Part shown: piece after piece, positions 7,710 to 17,400 of the stretch
Numbering within the stretch: position 1 is the first letter of the stretch
How the letters are laid out: every line of letters starts with the position of its first letter
DNA from: Lachnospiraceae bacterium
GTDB taxonomy: Bacteria; Bacillota; Clostridia; Lachnospirales; Lachnospiraceae
NCBI GenBank assembly: GCA_022793065.1
Contig: JAAWCE010000006.1
Span: 1-60,320, forward strand
Reading direction: 5' to 3'
Length of the DNA stretch: 60,320 nucleotides
Notes under the pieces: generated by a model
Seen by the model: only the letters and a program-made list of their open reading frames with translations
What the model was told of the DNA's origin: nothing
Database searches by the model: none
Translations under genes and position numbers: made by a program

Positions 7710-8447
7710 TCAGACCATTGCCGCCCCATCCACACGCAGTATGGCGCCGGTTACATATTCCGCTAAATCACTCGCCAGATACAGATACGCATTGGCAATA
7801 TCCAATGGTTCTCCGGGTCTGCCCATAGGAATCCCCGCGGATATTCTATCCACCATCTCCTTTGGCAGCGCCGCTACCATATCGGTTCTGGTTACGCCAG
7901 GGGCAACCGCATTCACACGGATACCATCTTTTGCAAGCTCTCTGGCCAATGATTTTGTCATGCCATCCACAGCAAATTTTGTAGCCGGATAACCACAGCC
8001 AGAAGGCTGTCCATACTGGCTGACCATGGAACTTGTATTGATAATCACACCGCCTCCCTGTGCTTTCATAATTCTTGCAGCCGCCTGAGAACAGACAAAA
8101 ACCGCTTTCAGATTTATATCCACAATTTTAGAAAATTCCTCCAATGTGTACTCATAAAGACTTGTTCTGGAAGAAATCCCCGCATTATTGGCCAAAATAT
8201 CCAAAGCGCCAAATTTGTCCCTCACCGCAGAAAAAGCTTCTGCAACTGCTTCCGGATTACAGAGATCAGGCCAAATTCCCATAACACGGCCTTCATACTC
8301 TTTAAGTTCTGACAACGCTTTTTCCACCGTCTCCTGCCGTGACCCGGCAATTGCCACACTTGCCCCGTTCTCCAGATATTTCTTTGCAATAACGAAGCCA
8401 ATCCCTCGTGTACCTCCTGTTACAATGGCTGTTTTCTCTTTTAACAT
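7710..8447 (-). CDS. Short-chain dehydrogenase/reductase (FabG-like)
   Basis: A classical SDR oxidoreductase of 245 residues, the family's normal size. It has the Rossmann motif TGGTRGIG (about residues 10-17), NNAG (about 88), a Ser-Tyr-Lys triad in NTSSMVSQYG and YPATK (about 137-158), and the APGVTRTDM segment after strand six. It probably uses NAD(P)H; the substrate cannot be read from sequence and 3-oxoacyl-ACP or sugar/steroid substrates are equally possible. AGGAG five bases before ATG at 8447 fixes the start. The same frame stays open for 52 further codons upstream to 8603 (starting MNINENSMND), without an obvious role; this may be a leader peptide or relic fused in frame, not part of the enzyme. 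Confidence 0.85.
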   Translation of the reverse strand: MLKEKTAIVTGGTRGIGFVIAKKYLENGASVAIAGSRQETVEKALSELKEYEGRVMGIWPDLCNPEAVAEAFSAVRDKFGALDILANNAGISSRTSLYEYTLEEFSKIVDINLKAVFVCSQAAARIMKAQGGGVIINTSSMVSQYGQPSGCGYPATKFAVDGMTKSLARELAKDGIRVNAVAPGVTRTDMVAALPKEMVDRISAGIPMGRPGEPLDIANAYLYLASDLAEYVTGAILRVDGAAMV

Positions 8448-8755
8448 ACAATCTCCTTTCTTCGCAATCCCCCTCGCTTCTCCTTTTTCCAAAATCCCCT
8501 GGCTGAAATTATACATTTCACCCAGGGAAATCCGTAAACGATCCAGCACAAACTTATCATCTGTCAAATGCACATCATTCATACTGTTTTCGTTTATGTT
8601 CATACAGAATCATACAAAATACATTTGTTTTCTATCATTTGCTTATCATAGGGCATCCCCTATTCATTGTATCCTATACCCATGTTGAAATCAATGAGAT
8701 TTCATAAATAATCAATAAAAATTATATTACCAAAAGAGTTTTCACCCTCCTTTGT

Positions 8756-10525
8756 CTACATGTAGTTCCCCGCCTGTGCTTCAAACATTCTTTGGTACAG
8801 GCTTCCCGCTTTTTTCATCAGTTCCCCATGGGGTGCAAAGTCCGCCACCCTCCCCTGATCAATTACCAAAACCTTGTCGCAGAATACGCTGGACGACATG
8901 CGGTGAGAAATGTATATGGCTGTCTTCCCGCCGGCTAAATCATTAAAGTTCTCATAGATTTCAGCTTCGGCTAAGGGGTCTAACGCACTGGTAGGTTCGT
9001 CAAGAATAATCAAAGAAGCATCTTTATAAAGCGCCCTGGCAATAGCAACTTTCTGTCTCTGTCCGCCGGAAAGTTCCGTGCCGTTCTCATCATAAGCCTT
9101 ACCCAAAAGAGTACAAATTCCCTGAGGCAGTTCCTTTATTTTGTCCGATAATCCTACCTGTGCTATCAATTTTTCCACTGCTTCCCTGTCCTGCCCCGCC
9201 TCCCGGCAGCTTATATTTTCTTCTATGCTGAAATCAAATAAACAATAATCCTGAAATACGGCTGCCAACTGACGAAGATACGATTGATAATCATATTCCA
9301 AAATATCCCTTCCATTTACCAAAATTCGTCCCCCCTGGGGCTCATACAGACGGCATAATAATTTTATCAAGGTTGTCTTTCCTGCGCCGTTTAGACCCAC
9401 CACAGCAATTTTCTCTCCCTGCGCCACAGAGAAACTCACTCCTTCCAACACCTTTTTCTCACTTCCAGGATAAGTGAAATCCACATTTTCAAATACAATC
9501 TGCTCCACCGGCCCCATGAATTCCACACCCTCCAACGTATTCTGTTCATCGGGCAGATTCATCAGTTCCACAAAAGGGTCCAGATACCCCAAAAGCTGCC
9601 TAAGCCTAATGACACATTGACCAAATTGCGTAATATTGGCAGAAAATTGAACGGCGGCATTGACATACATGGTAAAAGCACCCAAACCAATCCGGCCGCC
9701 GAACCAGTCTGTAATAACTCTAAGCCCAACATAGCCATAAGAAATCGCCGCCTGAAGATCATTGACCACGCCATACAGTCCCATATAAAACCCTTCCCTT
9801 CGACGAAACCGGTCAAAGGTATTGGTCATATGACGATTATACCAATCCACCCTTTCTCCCAACATATCTGCCATTCCATATAACCTAATATCCTTCTGCA
9901 TTTTGTCCTGAAAAACCTGATTGACATAATATCCATACCGACGGTTCAAGGGAAGAATCATTTCATGAATTTTCTTCATATGGACAGAAAGCCTTTTCTG
10001 TAACAATAACATAATGCCAACCAGCAAAAGCAGTGCCGCTACCAGTACAGGGCTTAAAGTCAGCATAATAAAAGACAATCCAACCAAAGTGCTTCCCTTT
10101 TGCAATAGTTCTGCCAGACCCGTAATCGTATTTAAGATGGCTTCCTGATTCAGAATTGCAAACGATGCCCTTTCCTTCAAATCCAGATAATAAGGATCTT
10201 CCAGTCTGATATAGGGCAGGCGCATGATCTTCTCTCCCAATAGTTGCTCCATCTTCTGGCTCACATATGGATTCTGCACATCCATACAGCGCTTCATAAA
10301 ACGCCCCAGCCAGCCAAACAGGAGATTTGCCCCCACCACCAGACCTCCAAAAAAGAGTAAACGCTGCAGATTACAATCGCCCGCCAGTTCATCCACCAAA
10401 AATTTAGGCAGTACTACATTTAACACTACCTGTACTCCTGTCAAAACCGTATGCAAAATCAACAGCAAAATATATGCCGGTACTGTCTCCCAGGACAGTC
10501 GAAAAAACAATCTCAATTTTTTCAT
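8756..10525 (-). CDS. ABC exporter half-transporter (permease plus ATPase), second of a pair
   Basis: A half-transporter of about 589 residues. Five to six membrane segments fill residues 1-320 (for example VPAYILLLILHTVLTGVQVV). They are followed by an ATPase domain with Walker A GLNGAGKTTLIKL (about 381), Q-loop AAVFQDY, signature LSGGQRQKVAIARAL (about 488), Walker B LIILDEPTSALD and H-loop YISHR. The ATG at 10525 follows AGGAAG; an upstream frame start lacks a site. It is cotranscribed with the next transporter (gap 83 bases) and with the ArsR-type regulator, so the two half-transporters probably form a heterodimer. The signature and catalytic Glu look intact in both. The substrate is unknown; a peptide or toxic compound is likely given the small peptide gene divergent from this operon. 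Confidence 0.87.
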   Translation of the reverse strand: MKKLRLFFRLSWETVPAYILLLILHTVLTGVQVVLNVVLPKFLVDELAGDCNLQRLLFFGGLVVGANLLFGWLGRFMKRCMDVQNPYVSQKMEQLLGEKIMRLPYIRLEDPYYLDLKERASFAILNQEAILNTITGLAELLQKGSTLVGLSFIMLTLSPVLVAALLLLVGIMLLLQKRLSVHMKKIHEMILPLNRRYGYYVNQVFQDKMQKDIRLYGMADMLGERVDWYNRHMTNTFDRFRRREGFYMGLYGVVNDLQAAISYGYVGLRVITDWFGGRIGLGAFTMYVNAAVQFSANITQFGQCVIRLRQLLGYLDPFVELMNLPDEQNTLEGVEFMGPVEQIVFENVDFTYPGSEKKVLEGVSFSVAQGEKIAVVGLNGAGKTTLIKLLCRLYEPQGGRILVNGRDILEYDYQSYLRQLAAVFQDYCLFDFSIEENISCREAGQDREAVEKLIAQVGLSDKIKELPQGICTLLGKAYDENGTELSGGQRQKVAIARALYKDASLIILDEPTSALDPLAEAEIYENFNDLAGGKTAIYISHRMSSSVFCDKVLVIDQGRVADFAPHGELMKKAGSLYQRMFEAQAGNYM

Positions 10526-10608
10526 ATGCTTCCTATTCCACATTCACAACTGCTAAACCGAATGTAACTTTTATTTTTATACTCTCGTCCGCTTCATCAA
10601 TCTCAATT

Positions 10609-12417
10609 TTAATCTTCCTCTTTGGTATAGTACTTTCCCTGAATGGTAAACATTTCATAATAACTGCCCCCAAGCTCCATCAGTTCTTCATGGGTTCCAT
10701 ATTCTTTCAGTCCGTCCTCATCCAAAAGAGCAATGTGATCGCAGAAACGGGTGCTGGCCAAACGGTGGGAAATGAATACCGCTGTTTTCCCCTTCACCAA
10801 TTTGCCAAAATTCTCATAAATCTCCGCTTCCGCCAAAGGGTCCAGCGCCGCAGTGGGCTCGTCCATAACAACCATATTGGCGTCCTTATACAGCGCCCTT
10901 GCTATGGCCAGTTTCTGATTCTGTCCCCCCGACAGGGATATGCCGTCTTCTTCAATACCTTTTAACATCATCTGCTCCGTTTTCTTCGGCAGACCTTCCA
11001 CCGCTTCCCATAGCCCGGCCTGTTCCAATGCCGCAGCCACTTGTTCATCGTCAATGTTCTTCAGACTTGCCGCCACATTTTCCCGCACGGTAAAGGCCAA
11101 GATATTAATATCCTGAAACACGGCGGAAAACATGGAAAATAACTCTTTTTTATCAAATTCATGAATGGGAATTTCATTGATACGAATTTCTCCCTCCGTC
11201 ACATCAAACAGCCCAAGCATCAGTTTCACCAATGTACTCTTTCCCGCGCCGTTGATTCCCACCACCGCCAGACGTTCTCCTTTATGTATGGTCAGATTCA
11301 GATGCCGGAAAATATATTTTTCCCCGCCCGGATAACAGAAGCTCACATCGTCGAAGACAATCTCCAGCGTGTCCCCCTCTATGGCCTTACGACTTCCGCC
11401 TTTTTCTCCCATGTCTTTATCCAGAAAACAATACATTTCATATACATACTGCCCTTCATTTATCACAAAACTCATCTGCTCAGCCGCCTGCTTCAGATAG
11501 GATGACAGCGTAAGCGCTGCCGTCAAATACATTGAGAAATCGGCTATGGACATCCCATTTATAGTATGGTATACCAAAATTCCATATATCAGCACATCCC
11601 CAATCAAAACAGCCGCCAATCCCACAAATCCCAAATGGTATTCCCTGGACGCCAGCAAATGATTTAAACGCTTATAACCCAGAATTTCCCTGGACGCATT
11701 TTCAGATATTCTCTCCTTCATACCATACATCCGAATATCCTTTCCATAGGTAAAATCACTTGCAGCCTGACTATAATAATTAACCTTACGTCTCCATTTG
11801 GCTTCTTCCTCTTTTTTCTCATAGCGGAAACGATGATTCTTACCACTGACCCATACAATAGCTGCCAGATTCAAACATAAGCCGGCCAACAGGAAGACAC
11901 TAAGTCTGCCTATAAAAATACTCAGAGCGGCAATGGTCAAAAACACTGCGGGCATCTCATACAATTTATGATAGATTCCCTCCACTCCGTTTTCGTTACT
12001 CTGTGTGGCAATAAACACCTTATCATATTTCTGCATAAATGCGGCGTCTTCCGTATGAGGATATGCCATTTCCATAGTTTTGACACTGACATGTTTTACA
12101 TAGTCAAGCCGGAGCAAAGACAATTTAGAATAGGGGCGATGCTTCAGAAAAATGTGTACAAATCCAATGATTCCCGCCAATATAAAATACCCCGCCGCAA
12201 TCCGTATCACCGCCTCCGGTCTGGCGTCTCCCCCTTTCTGAAGTTCGCCCAATATCTGCTTTGGCAACATTACTGCCAAAAAAGGATATATGGCAGCCGT
12301 AACGGTATACAGCCCACAGTACAGAAATAGTCTGGGATTCTGTTCCGCAACATTCCTTAACATCCGTTTCAGGGTAGCCCCCAAAGGATAAGATAAATTT
12401 ACTTTTGAATTGTCCAT
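10609..12417 (-). CDS. ABC exporter half-transporter (permease plus ATPase), first of a pair
   Basis: A half-transporter of about 602 residues with an N-terminal six-helix membrane domain (LFLYCGLYTVTAAIYPFLAVM, described here only as the first span) and a C-terminal ATPase. Walker A is GINGAGKSTLVKL (about 393), signature SLSGGQNQKLAIARAL (about 500), Walker B MVVMDEPTAALD and H-loop FISHRLA. The start at 12417 has GGGAGG six to seven bases upstream and overlaps the end of the ArsR-type gene by 19 bases, implying translational coupling. The two half-transporters share architecture and are therefore most likely partners in one exporter controlled by the upstream regulator. Confidence 0.87.
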   Translation of the reverse strand: MDNSKVNLSYPLGATLKRMLRNVAEQNPRLFLYCGLYTVTAAIYPFLAVMLPKQILGELQKGGDARPEAVIRIAAGYFILAGIIGFVHIFLKHRPYSKLSLLRLDYVKHVSVKTMEMAYPHTEDAAFMQKYDKVFIATQSNENGVEGIYHKLYEMPAVFLTIAALSIFIGRLSVFLLAGLCLNLAAIVWVSGKNHRFRYEKKEEEAKWRRKVNYYSQAASDFTYGKDIRMYGMKERISENASREILGYKRLNHLLASREYHLGFVGLAAVLIGDVLIYGILVYHTINGMSIADFSMYLTAALTLSSYLKQAAEQMSFVINEGQYVYEMYCFLDKDMGEKGGSRKAIEGDTLEIVFDDVSFCYPGGEKYIFRHLNLTIHKGERLAVVGINGAGKSTLVKLMLGLFDVTEGEIRINEIPIHEFDKKELFSMFSAVFQDINILAFTVRENVAASLKNIDDEQVAAALEQAGLWEAVEGLPKKTEQMMLKGIEEDGISLSGGQNQKLAIARALYKDANMVVMDEPTAALDPLAEAEIYENFGKLVKGKTAVFISHRLASTRFCDHIALLDEDGLKEYGTHEELMELGGSYYEMFTIQGKYYTKEED

Positions 12418-13604
12418 TGCCACCCTCCCTGCTTTTCCTGCCCTTCCCATATCTGCTTTTCCTGCTGTTCTTTCCTCTCCTGACGCGACAATGCCAACTG
12501 CATAATCCCGCGGCTGATTTCCTGCAGCCCTTGTTCTCTCAATTGATAATATATTTTCTTTTTCTCTTTTGTCACCATGATTTCGATTAGTTCTTGCTCC
12601 ATCAAAATGCCTAAATGATGGAGCACTGTAGCCGGCGTCAGTTCCAACTCCTTTGCCATCTCTTGCAGATAACAGGGGCGTTCTACCAGCAGATGCAAAA
12701 TTTTCAGTCTGGTAAGATCCCCTAATGCCTTCAATTGGGCCAAAAGCCTGTCATCATTGTATAAATCATCACTTTTAGAAGCCAACAGATAAAAAGTTTC
12801 AATGCCCAGATGAATGTTCATGCTGACCGATTCCGCCCCCACAGATTCATCCGCCTGTATCATAATTCCGTCATAACGCATTATCATAGGGGTAATTTTT
12901 ATGATACAGTCTTCCTCCAACCGGACTCCCACACCTCTCATTAATACGTTCACTTCTTTTTGGTCCCCACACTTCTCCATACAAGCATCAAAACGTTCTC
13001 CCACCAATGTAAGGCAGCCACGCCCGATCTCTCTGCATGGTTCCTGCAGATTCCATAACTGTTCCATTATTTCCCGTCGTTCTAAATACAGACGGAGAAT
13101 CTTAAATTTATCTCCGTCCTCTCCGTCCCAGCCTTCCAATGCCTCGATCACATCCTCCATGCTTCCAATCACGATTTTTCGGTCCTGGCACGACTTCTGC
13201 AGATCATTCCCCAACATCTGCCCAAAGGCATAATTCACCCCTTTCTCCAACGCCTCCTCCGTGGGGCGCTCCGGCGCTTCCAACACGTTCTGCATCTGTA
13301 CCAGAAAACTTATTATGGGAGAATCATAGCCCCGCAGACTTTCACGGTCATGCTTTCGAGGGTTCGGGTCCACATGCCCTGCGACCATGGGAAATTGTTT
13401 CAAAATGGGCTGTAACTTTGCACGCATTTCTTCCCGAAAACTGCGATAAGGGGCCAGAAATTCCTCCTTCTTTCGCTGGCTCCAGCTTCCGCTTTTGTTC
13501 AACCATTCCTCGCTGTCCAACACATGGACATAATTCATACACAACATTGCTTCCAGCAGCCAAAAAGGCTCCGGCTGCGTGGACAAATTCCAAAGCTTCG
13601 ACAT
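12399..13604 (-). CDS. Long ArsR-type winged-helix regulator
   Basis: A transcription regulator of 401 residues, far longer than ordinary ArsR proteins (about 100). The winged-helix DNA-binding part is near residues 290-370: KALGDLTRLKILHLL, then the recognition helix LTPATVLHHLGILMEQEL, then the wing IMVTKEKKKIYYQL. The N-terminal 280 residues are helical and unrecognised, perhaps a ligand- or peptide-sensing domain; they contain no CxC-type metal site of the classical ArsR sort. The last 25 residues are Gln/Glu/Lys rich. It is the first gene of an operon with two ABC half-transporters (19-base overlap) and probably represses or activates it from the AT-rich palindromic region upstream. The ribosome binding site (GGAG) is about 13 bases from the ATG, longer than usual. 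Confidence 0.8.
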   Translation of the reverse strand: MSKLWNLSTQPEPFWLLEAMLCMNYVHVLDSEEWLNKSGSWSQRKKEEFLAPYRSFREEMRAKLQPILKQFPMVAGHVDPNPRKHDRESLRGYDSPIISFLVQMQNVLEAPERPTEEALEKGVNYAFGQMLGNDLQKSCQDRKIVIGSMEDVIEALEGWDGEDGDKFKILRLYLERREIMEQLWNLQEPCREIGRGCLTLVGERFDACMEKCGDQKEVNVLMRGVGVRLEEDCIIKITPMIMRYDGIMIQADESVGAESVSMNIHLGIETFYLLASKSDDLYNDDRLLAQLKALGDLTRLKILHLLVERPCYLQEMAKELELTPATVLHHLGILMEQELIEIMVTKEKKKIYYQLREQGLQEISRGIMQLALSRQERKEQQEKQIWEGQEKQGGWQWTIQK

Positions 13605-13649
13605 AATTGCGTTTTTACTCCTCTGAATGTAACTTCACCATATTATTCT

Positions 13650-13740
13650 TATATTTTATATTTATCATAATATTTAATATTTGTCAAATAATTTTAAGTA
13701 TATTATATATTAAAATTTATAATATATTAGATGTACTGTA
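13650..13740. promoter_or_regulatory. AT-rich palindromic operator region of the ABC/ArsR operon (candidate)
   Basis: A very AT-rich stretch between the ArsR-type gene and the divergent small peptide gene. It contains ATTTGTCAAAT (a 5-base-pair dyad with a one-base centre) and the widely spaced dyad AATTTTAA ... TTAAAATT around TATATTATATA. Winged-helix ArsR proteins bind AT-rich dyads, so autoregulation here is plausible but unproven. The rest of the gap to 13829 shows nothing recognisable. Confidence 0.45.
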
Positions 13741-13829
13741 CTACTCATACTTGAAATCTTAACTAATCGCTTTCTTTCATAACCAAATGATAACCACCAC
13801 TGCCACCACCAGAAATTTCTTTATGACAA

Positions 13830-13858
13830 TTGATTTGAGGGCAAAATTATATTATAAT
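13830..13858 (+). promoter_or_regulatory. Promoter of the small peptide gene
   Basis: TTGATT (13830-13835), a 17-base spacer and a perfect TATAAT (13853-13858). It would start a 5' leader of roughly 110 bases before the peptide gene. Confidence 0.75.
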
Positions 13859-13859
13859 T

Positions 13860-13977
13860 GATGCAAGCGGCTTTCGGTCTCTGAACACATTTTATCATTA
13901 TCTCTTATAGAAAGCAGCTTTCAGAAACGATCTGAAAATGCAGCCGCATCAGTCGGACAAAAGGAGATGTATTAGTT
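13860..13977 (+). promoter_or_regulatory. Structured 5' leader of the small peptide gene
   Basis: The untranslated leader is closed by a long-range helix: TGATG and GCGGCT near its start pair with AGCCGC and ATCA at about 13951-13961. Inside are GCTTTC/GAAAGC and a local GAAAGCAGCTTTC hairpin, and the two halves share similar bases (GCGGCTTTCGG and GCAGCTTTCAG). AAAGGAG lies about ten bases before the ATG. The fold could regulate translation or stability; no known riboswitch class is recognised. Confidence 0.45.
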
Positions 13978-14199
13978 ATGGAACAGGAAAAAATGATTGA
14001 AGATATCCTAAAACATCTGGACTCCGAAACACAGATGGGAGTAGTGCGTATGAGCGTAGAAATGGACGAAGAAAAAAGCAATGGCCCACAAGTTTCTCAC
14101 AAATGTTGTAATATGTATGGCCGTCCGGCAAATGAAACTGTCGGTCTTTTGGACTGCTATACGGATTTAAATGCGGGGACCCCGGACAATGAGTATTAG
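13978..14199 (+). CDS. Small Cys-containing peptide, candidate RiPP or signal precursor
   Basis: A 73-residue peptide with its own promoter, ribosome binding site and terminator. The first half is acidic and helical (MEQEKMIEDILKHLD), like leader peptides of ribosomally made, modified peptides. The second half is Gly/Pro/Asn-rich with three Cys (HKCCNMYGRP and LLDCYTDLNAG), like a core region. No signal peptide, double-glycine cleavage motif or transmembrane segment is evident. No modification enzyme is encoded in the adjoining sequence, but an ABC exporter pair with its regulator is divergently oriented 374 bases away. Alternatives are a small regulatory or structural protein. I do not recognise the family. 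Confidence 0.6.
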   Translation: MEQEKMIEDILKHLDSETQMGVVRMSVEMDEEKSNGPQVSHKCCNMYGRPANETVGLLDCYTDLNAGTPDNEY

Positions 14200-14264
14200 T
14201 ATTTTATGCTCGTAATAGTAACTCAGCGTTTCCCAATCTGTCAGCGCATAGATAAATTATACCA

Positions 14265-14312
14265 GAAAAAAGAACACCTTCAGGTTTTATTCCTGAAAGT
14301 GTTCTTTTCTTT
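14265..14312. terminator. Bidirectional terminator between the peptide gene and the surface protein
   Basis: A 13-base-pair stem with one mismatch, GAACACCTTCAGG (14272-14284) against CCTGAAAGTGTTC (14292-14304). It is flanked by A-rich sequence on the left and T-rich sequence on the right, so it can end transcription from both sides. The interval 14313-14422 shows nothing else. Confidence 0.85.
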
Positions 14313-14422
14313 CATAGAACTTTTTCATAGCTCCCTTTTTACTTCTTCCAGTTTCGTCTCTGTACTTTTGTACATTCAGACACATCATACTTTCTCAGCG
14401 GAACTGTATACAAATGTGCTTT

Positions 14423-17400
14423 TCATTTCATTTTCCAACCGGACTTCCTTCCCCATGCCTTTAATGCCATAATGGCAATCCCCGCAAGAGCAACTAGTCC
14501 TGCTGCTATGGGCCATGTGCTTGCCTGATCTTGCCCGGTTTTGGGACTTTCCTTCAACGCTGTGCCCCCATTGTCTGATCTGTCTTCATCTTCTATATTC
14601 CCGCCATCTGTTTGCTGATTATCTCCAATTACAATCACGTAATCCGATGCGTGGGTAAACACAAACGACACCTTGCCGTCCTCCGCAACTTTATCCGAGG
14701 ACAATAATTCCAGTTCTCCTGTATTCCGATTGTAATAATAAAGACTTGCAGTACGCCCTGTGTTCTCCTTGCCGAGATTAGTGGAAAGAATTGCTGTAAA
14801 GCCAAATTCCCCATCATGGGCAAGACTTAACAAAATACTGTAATGCTCTCCCGATACACTGTCGATAATGTCAACCGGTATACTATTTGTTCCTACCTTT
14901 ACAGAAAAATCAATGTCGCCAACCCTATCTGACACGATACTTTTTCCGTTCACATTCCATATGATGTTATTACCCATGTCAAAGGTAATAGTGATATCCC
15001 TGCCTTTCACACAATCAAAGATATCTCCTGGAACCACGGCTGCGCCATTCATATCTACATTGATAATACTTCTTTCCTCAGCTTTCTCTTCCTCTGCACG
15101 TATCGCATCCCATCCTTTTTTCCCACTTTCTCCTTTGATAAAGGGATTTCCTGGTGCTGGTATTCCGTCTGGTTCTTCTGTCGGTTCTGACGTTACGTCT
15201 GGTTCTTCTGTCGGTTCTGACGTTACGTCTGGTTCTTCCGTCGGTTCTGACGTTACGTCTGGTTCTTCTGTTGGTTCTGACGTTACGTCTGGTTCTTCTG
15301 TTGGTTCTGATGTTATGTCTGGTTCTTCTGTCGGTTCTGACGTTACGTCTGGTTTATCCGTCGGTTCTGACGTTACATCTGGTTCTTCTGTCGGCTCTGA
15401 CGTTACGTCTGGTTCTTCCGTCGGTTCTGACGTTACATCTGGTTCTCCCGTCGGTTCTGGCGTTATGTCTGGATTTTCTGTCGGTGTCGGCGTCTCATCC
15501 GGCTCCAGTTTATCAATAGGCTCTGTATAACTGTCTCCGCAGCGAGTGCAAGTATAGGTTCTGATGCCTTCGCTATCCACAGTGGGTTCCTGTGTTACCT
15601 CATCTTTATAATCATGCCCCAATGCCGGTACCACAATTCCTGATTTCGTCACGCCATTACATTTGGTACACTCTCTGTGTCCCAGACCGTCCTCCGTACA
15701 GGTCGGCGCCTTTTCTCCTGCCCCTGTATAGAGGATATCTCCTTCCACATGATCACAGGCTGCTCTTGTGACTGCAATCATCACTGTTTCCTTTTCGTAA
15801 TTTCCCTGATCTGCCCCCTTATAAACTGCCACGGCATTTACCGCTGTTCCGGCTATAAGAGCGGTGTCCTGATCTTCTTCCTGCCACTCCCAGCCTTCCG
15901 GCAGAGTCACATCACTTACCTTTTCACAGTTGTTCGACACATTCATGGCACTGTCCGGCATATTCGGCGCATGTTCCGCCTTCTGCACGGTCAGTTTCAC
16001 TCTGCCTTCCACGGTTTCATAATTTACCATATCGGAAGGCGTAAATAAGACTACATACTCTGTCTGATTGCTGTCAGCCACCGCAGGTTTTACAGAAGAC
16101 TCCTTCCATGCAAACACTCCTTCCACTGTCACTTCACTGTCGGCTGCGTTTCCTGCCTGCCCCGCTCCGTCACCGTATTGTACGGTTCCGCCTGACAACA
16201 GAGACGCATTTAATATGTCCCCATAGGTAATCTCCGATGCCGCGGGCAGCTCCGCAATATAAGGCGTTGCTTTTGTCACGTTTACAGGAATAATTTCTTC
16301 CACAGTTTCATACTTCGTTTCTTCCTTCGGTGTAAACACTGCTACATATCCGTCATTGCCCACAGTGGGAACAATCTTGGCGCTCTTCCAGCTCCATGCG
16401 CCCTCCAGAGCTTTTCCGTCCACGCCTACAACGGAATCTCCAGATAAATCACTGTTTTCCAATGCTGTTGAAGGATTGTACAACCGCTCCGCCACACTGG
16501 GGGATACCTTTACTATAGGTACAGCCTTTTCTACCGTGATTGCTACCATACCTTCCAAAGAAGCATATGTCCCCTGATCCGCTGGTGTAAATACCCATAC
16601 GGCGCTTACGGTCCCTATTTCCGGTATCAACTCCCCATTCTTCCATGCAAGAGTACCTTCCACTGCCTTTCCGTCATCAGCAATAAATTCAGCATTGTTA
16701 AACTTTAACTTCGATAATGCCTCCCCATAGGTAAGGATATTGTTCTCCAAAGTGACTTCCGTACCCTCTTTCAGTCTCACGGGCATGCGGTCAGTCAGGC
16801 TCACATTCACCGTGATTAAAATATCCTCATAATTCTGTGTCTCCGCCACAACTGTTATGGTTCCCTCATCGCCTGCGTTTCCTTTTCCCAATGTGTAGGA
16901 TAACGTTCCATCCTTCACTTCAACTGTCTGAAAAACCACCGCTCCGGATGTGGAAGGTGTACCATAGTTTGCCGTTCCACAATCTTTTGGAAGCAATACC
17001 GCAAGGTTTGAAGTATCTGTGTTCTCTTTGGTATAGATATAACTTCTGTTGATTGCTTCCGCCACATATCCGCCCCTCTTTGTCACATTGACAATAATGG
17101 TTTGGTCAGCGGCAGCATTATAATTTATGGATTCCGGCAATGACACAGTAATCTCTGCGCTTCCCACACCCAATATGGTAACGGTTCCGTCTTCTGATAC
17201 AGACACCACATCCTTGCCTTTTGTCACTTCATACTGCACGTCAGCCTCTTTGTTTGTATCTGTAACAGCGAACGTAAATACCCCATCACCAAAGGTTTTA
17301 CTATATTCGGCCGTCTCCAAAGTGATTTCTGCGTCTATTCTGTTGATGGTTACATCGGTCGGAACCGCTCCTTCCGGCTGTACCAGCGTATAATTGTCCT

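Noticed and set aside
8448..8603. In-frame 52-codon extension upstream of the short-chain dehydrogenase
   Set aside because: The strong ribosome binding site before 8447 and the family length show that the enzyme starts there; the extension is not counted as part of it, although a separate small peptide cannot be excluded.
15165..15490. A regular 30-base repeat that could suggest a CRISPR array
   Set aside because: There are no unique spacers; the repeats are contiguous and encode a decapeptide in frame.
14868..15530. Long plus-strand frame of Ser-Gly-Val repeats
   Set aside because: It is the antisense reading of the 30-base tandem repeat in the surface protein gene, not a gene.
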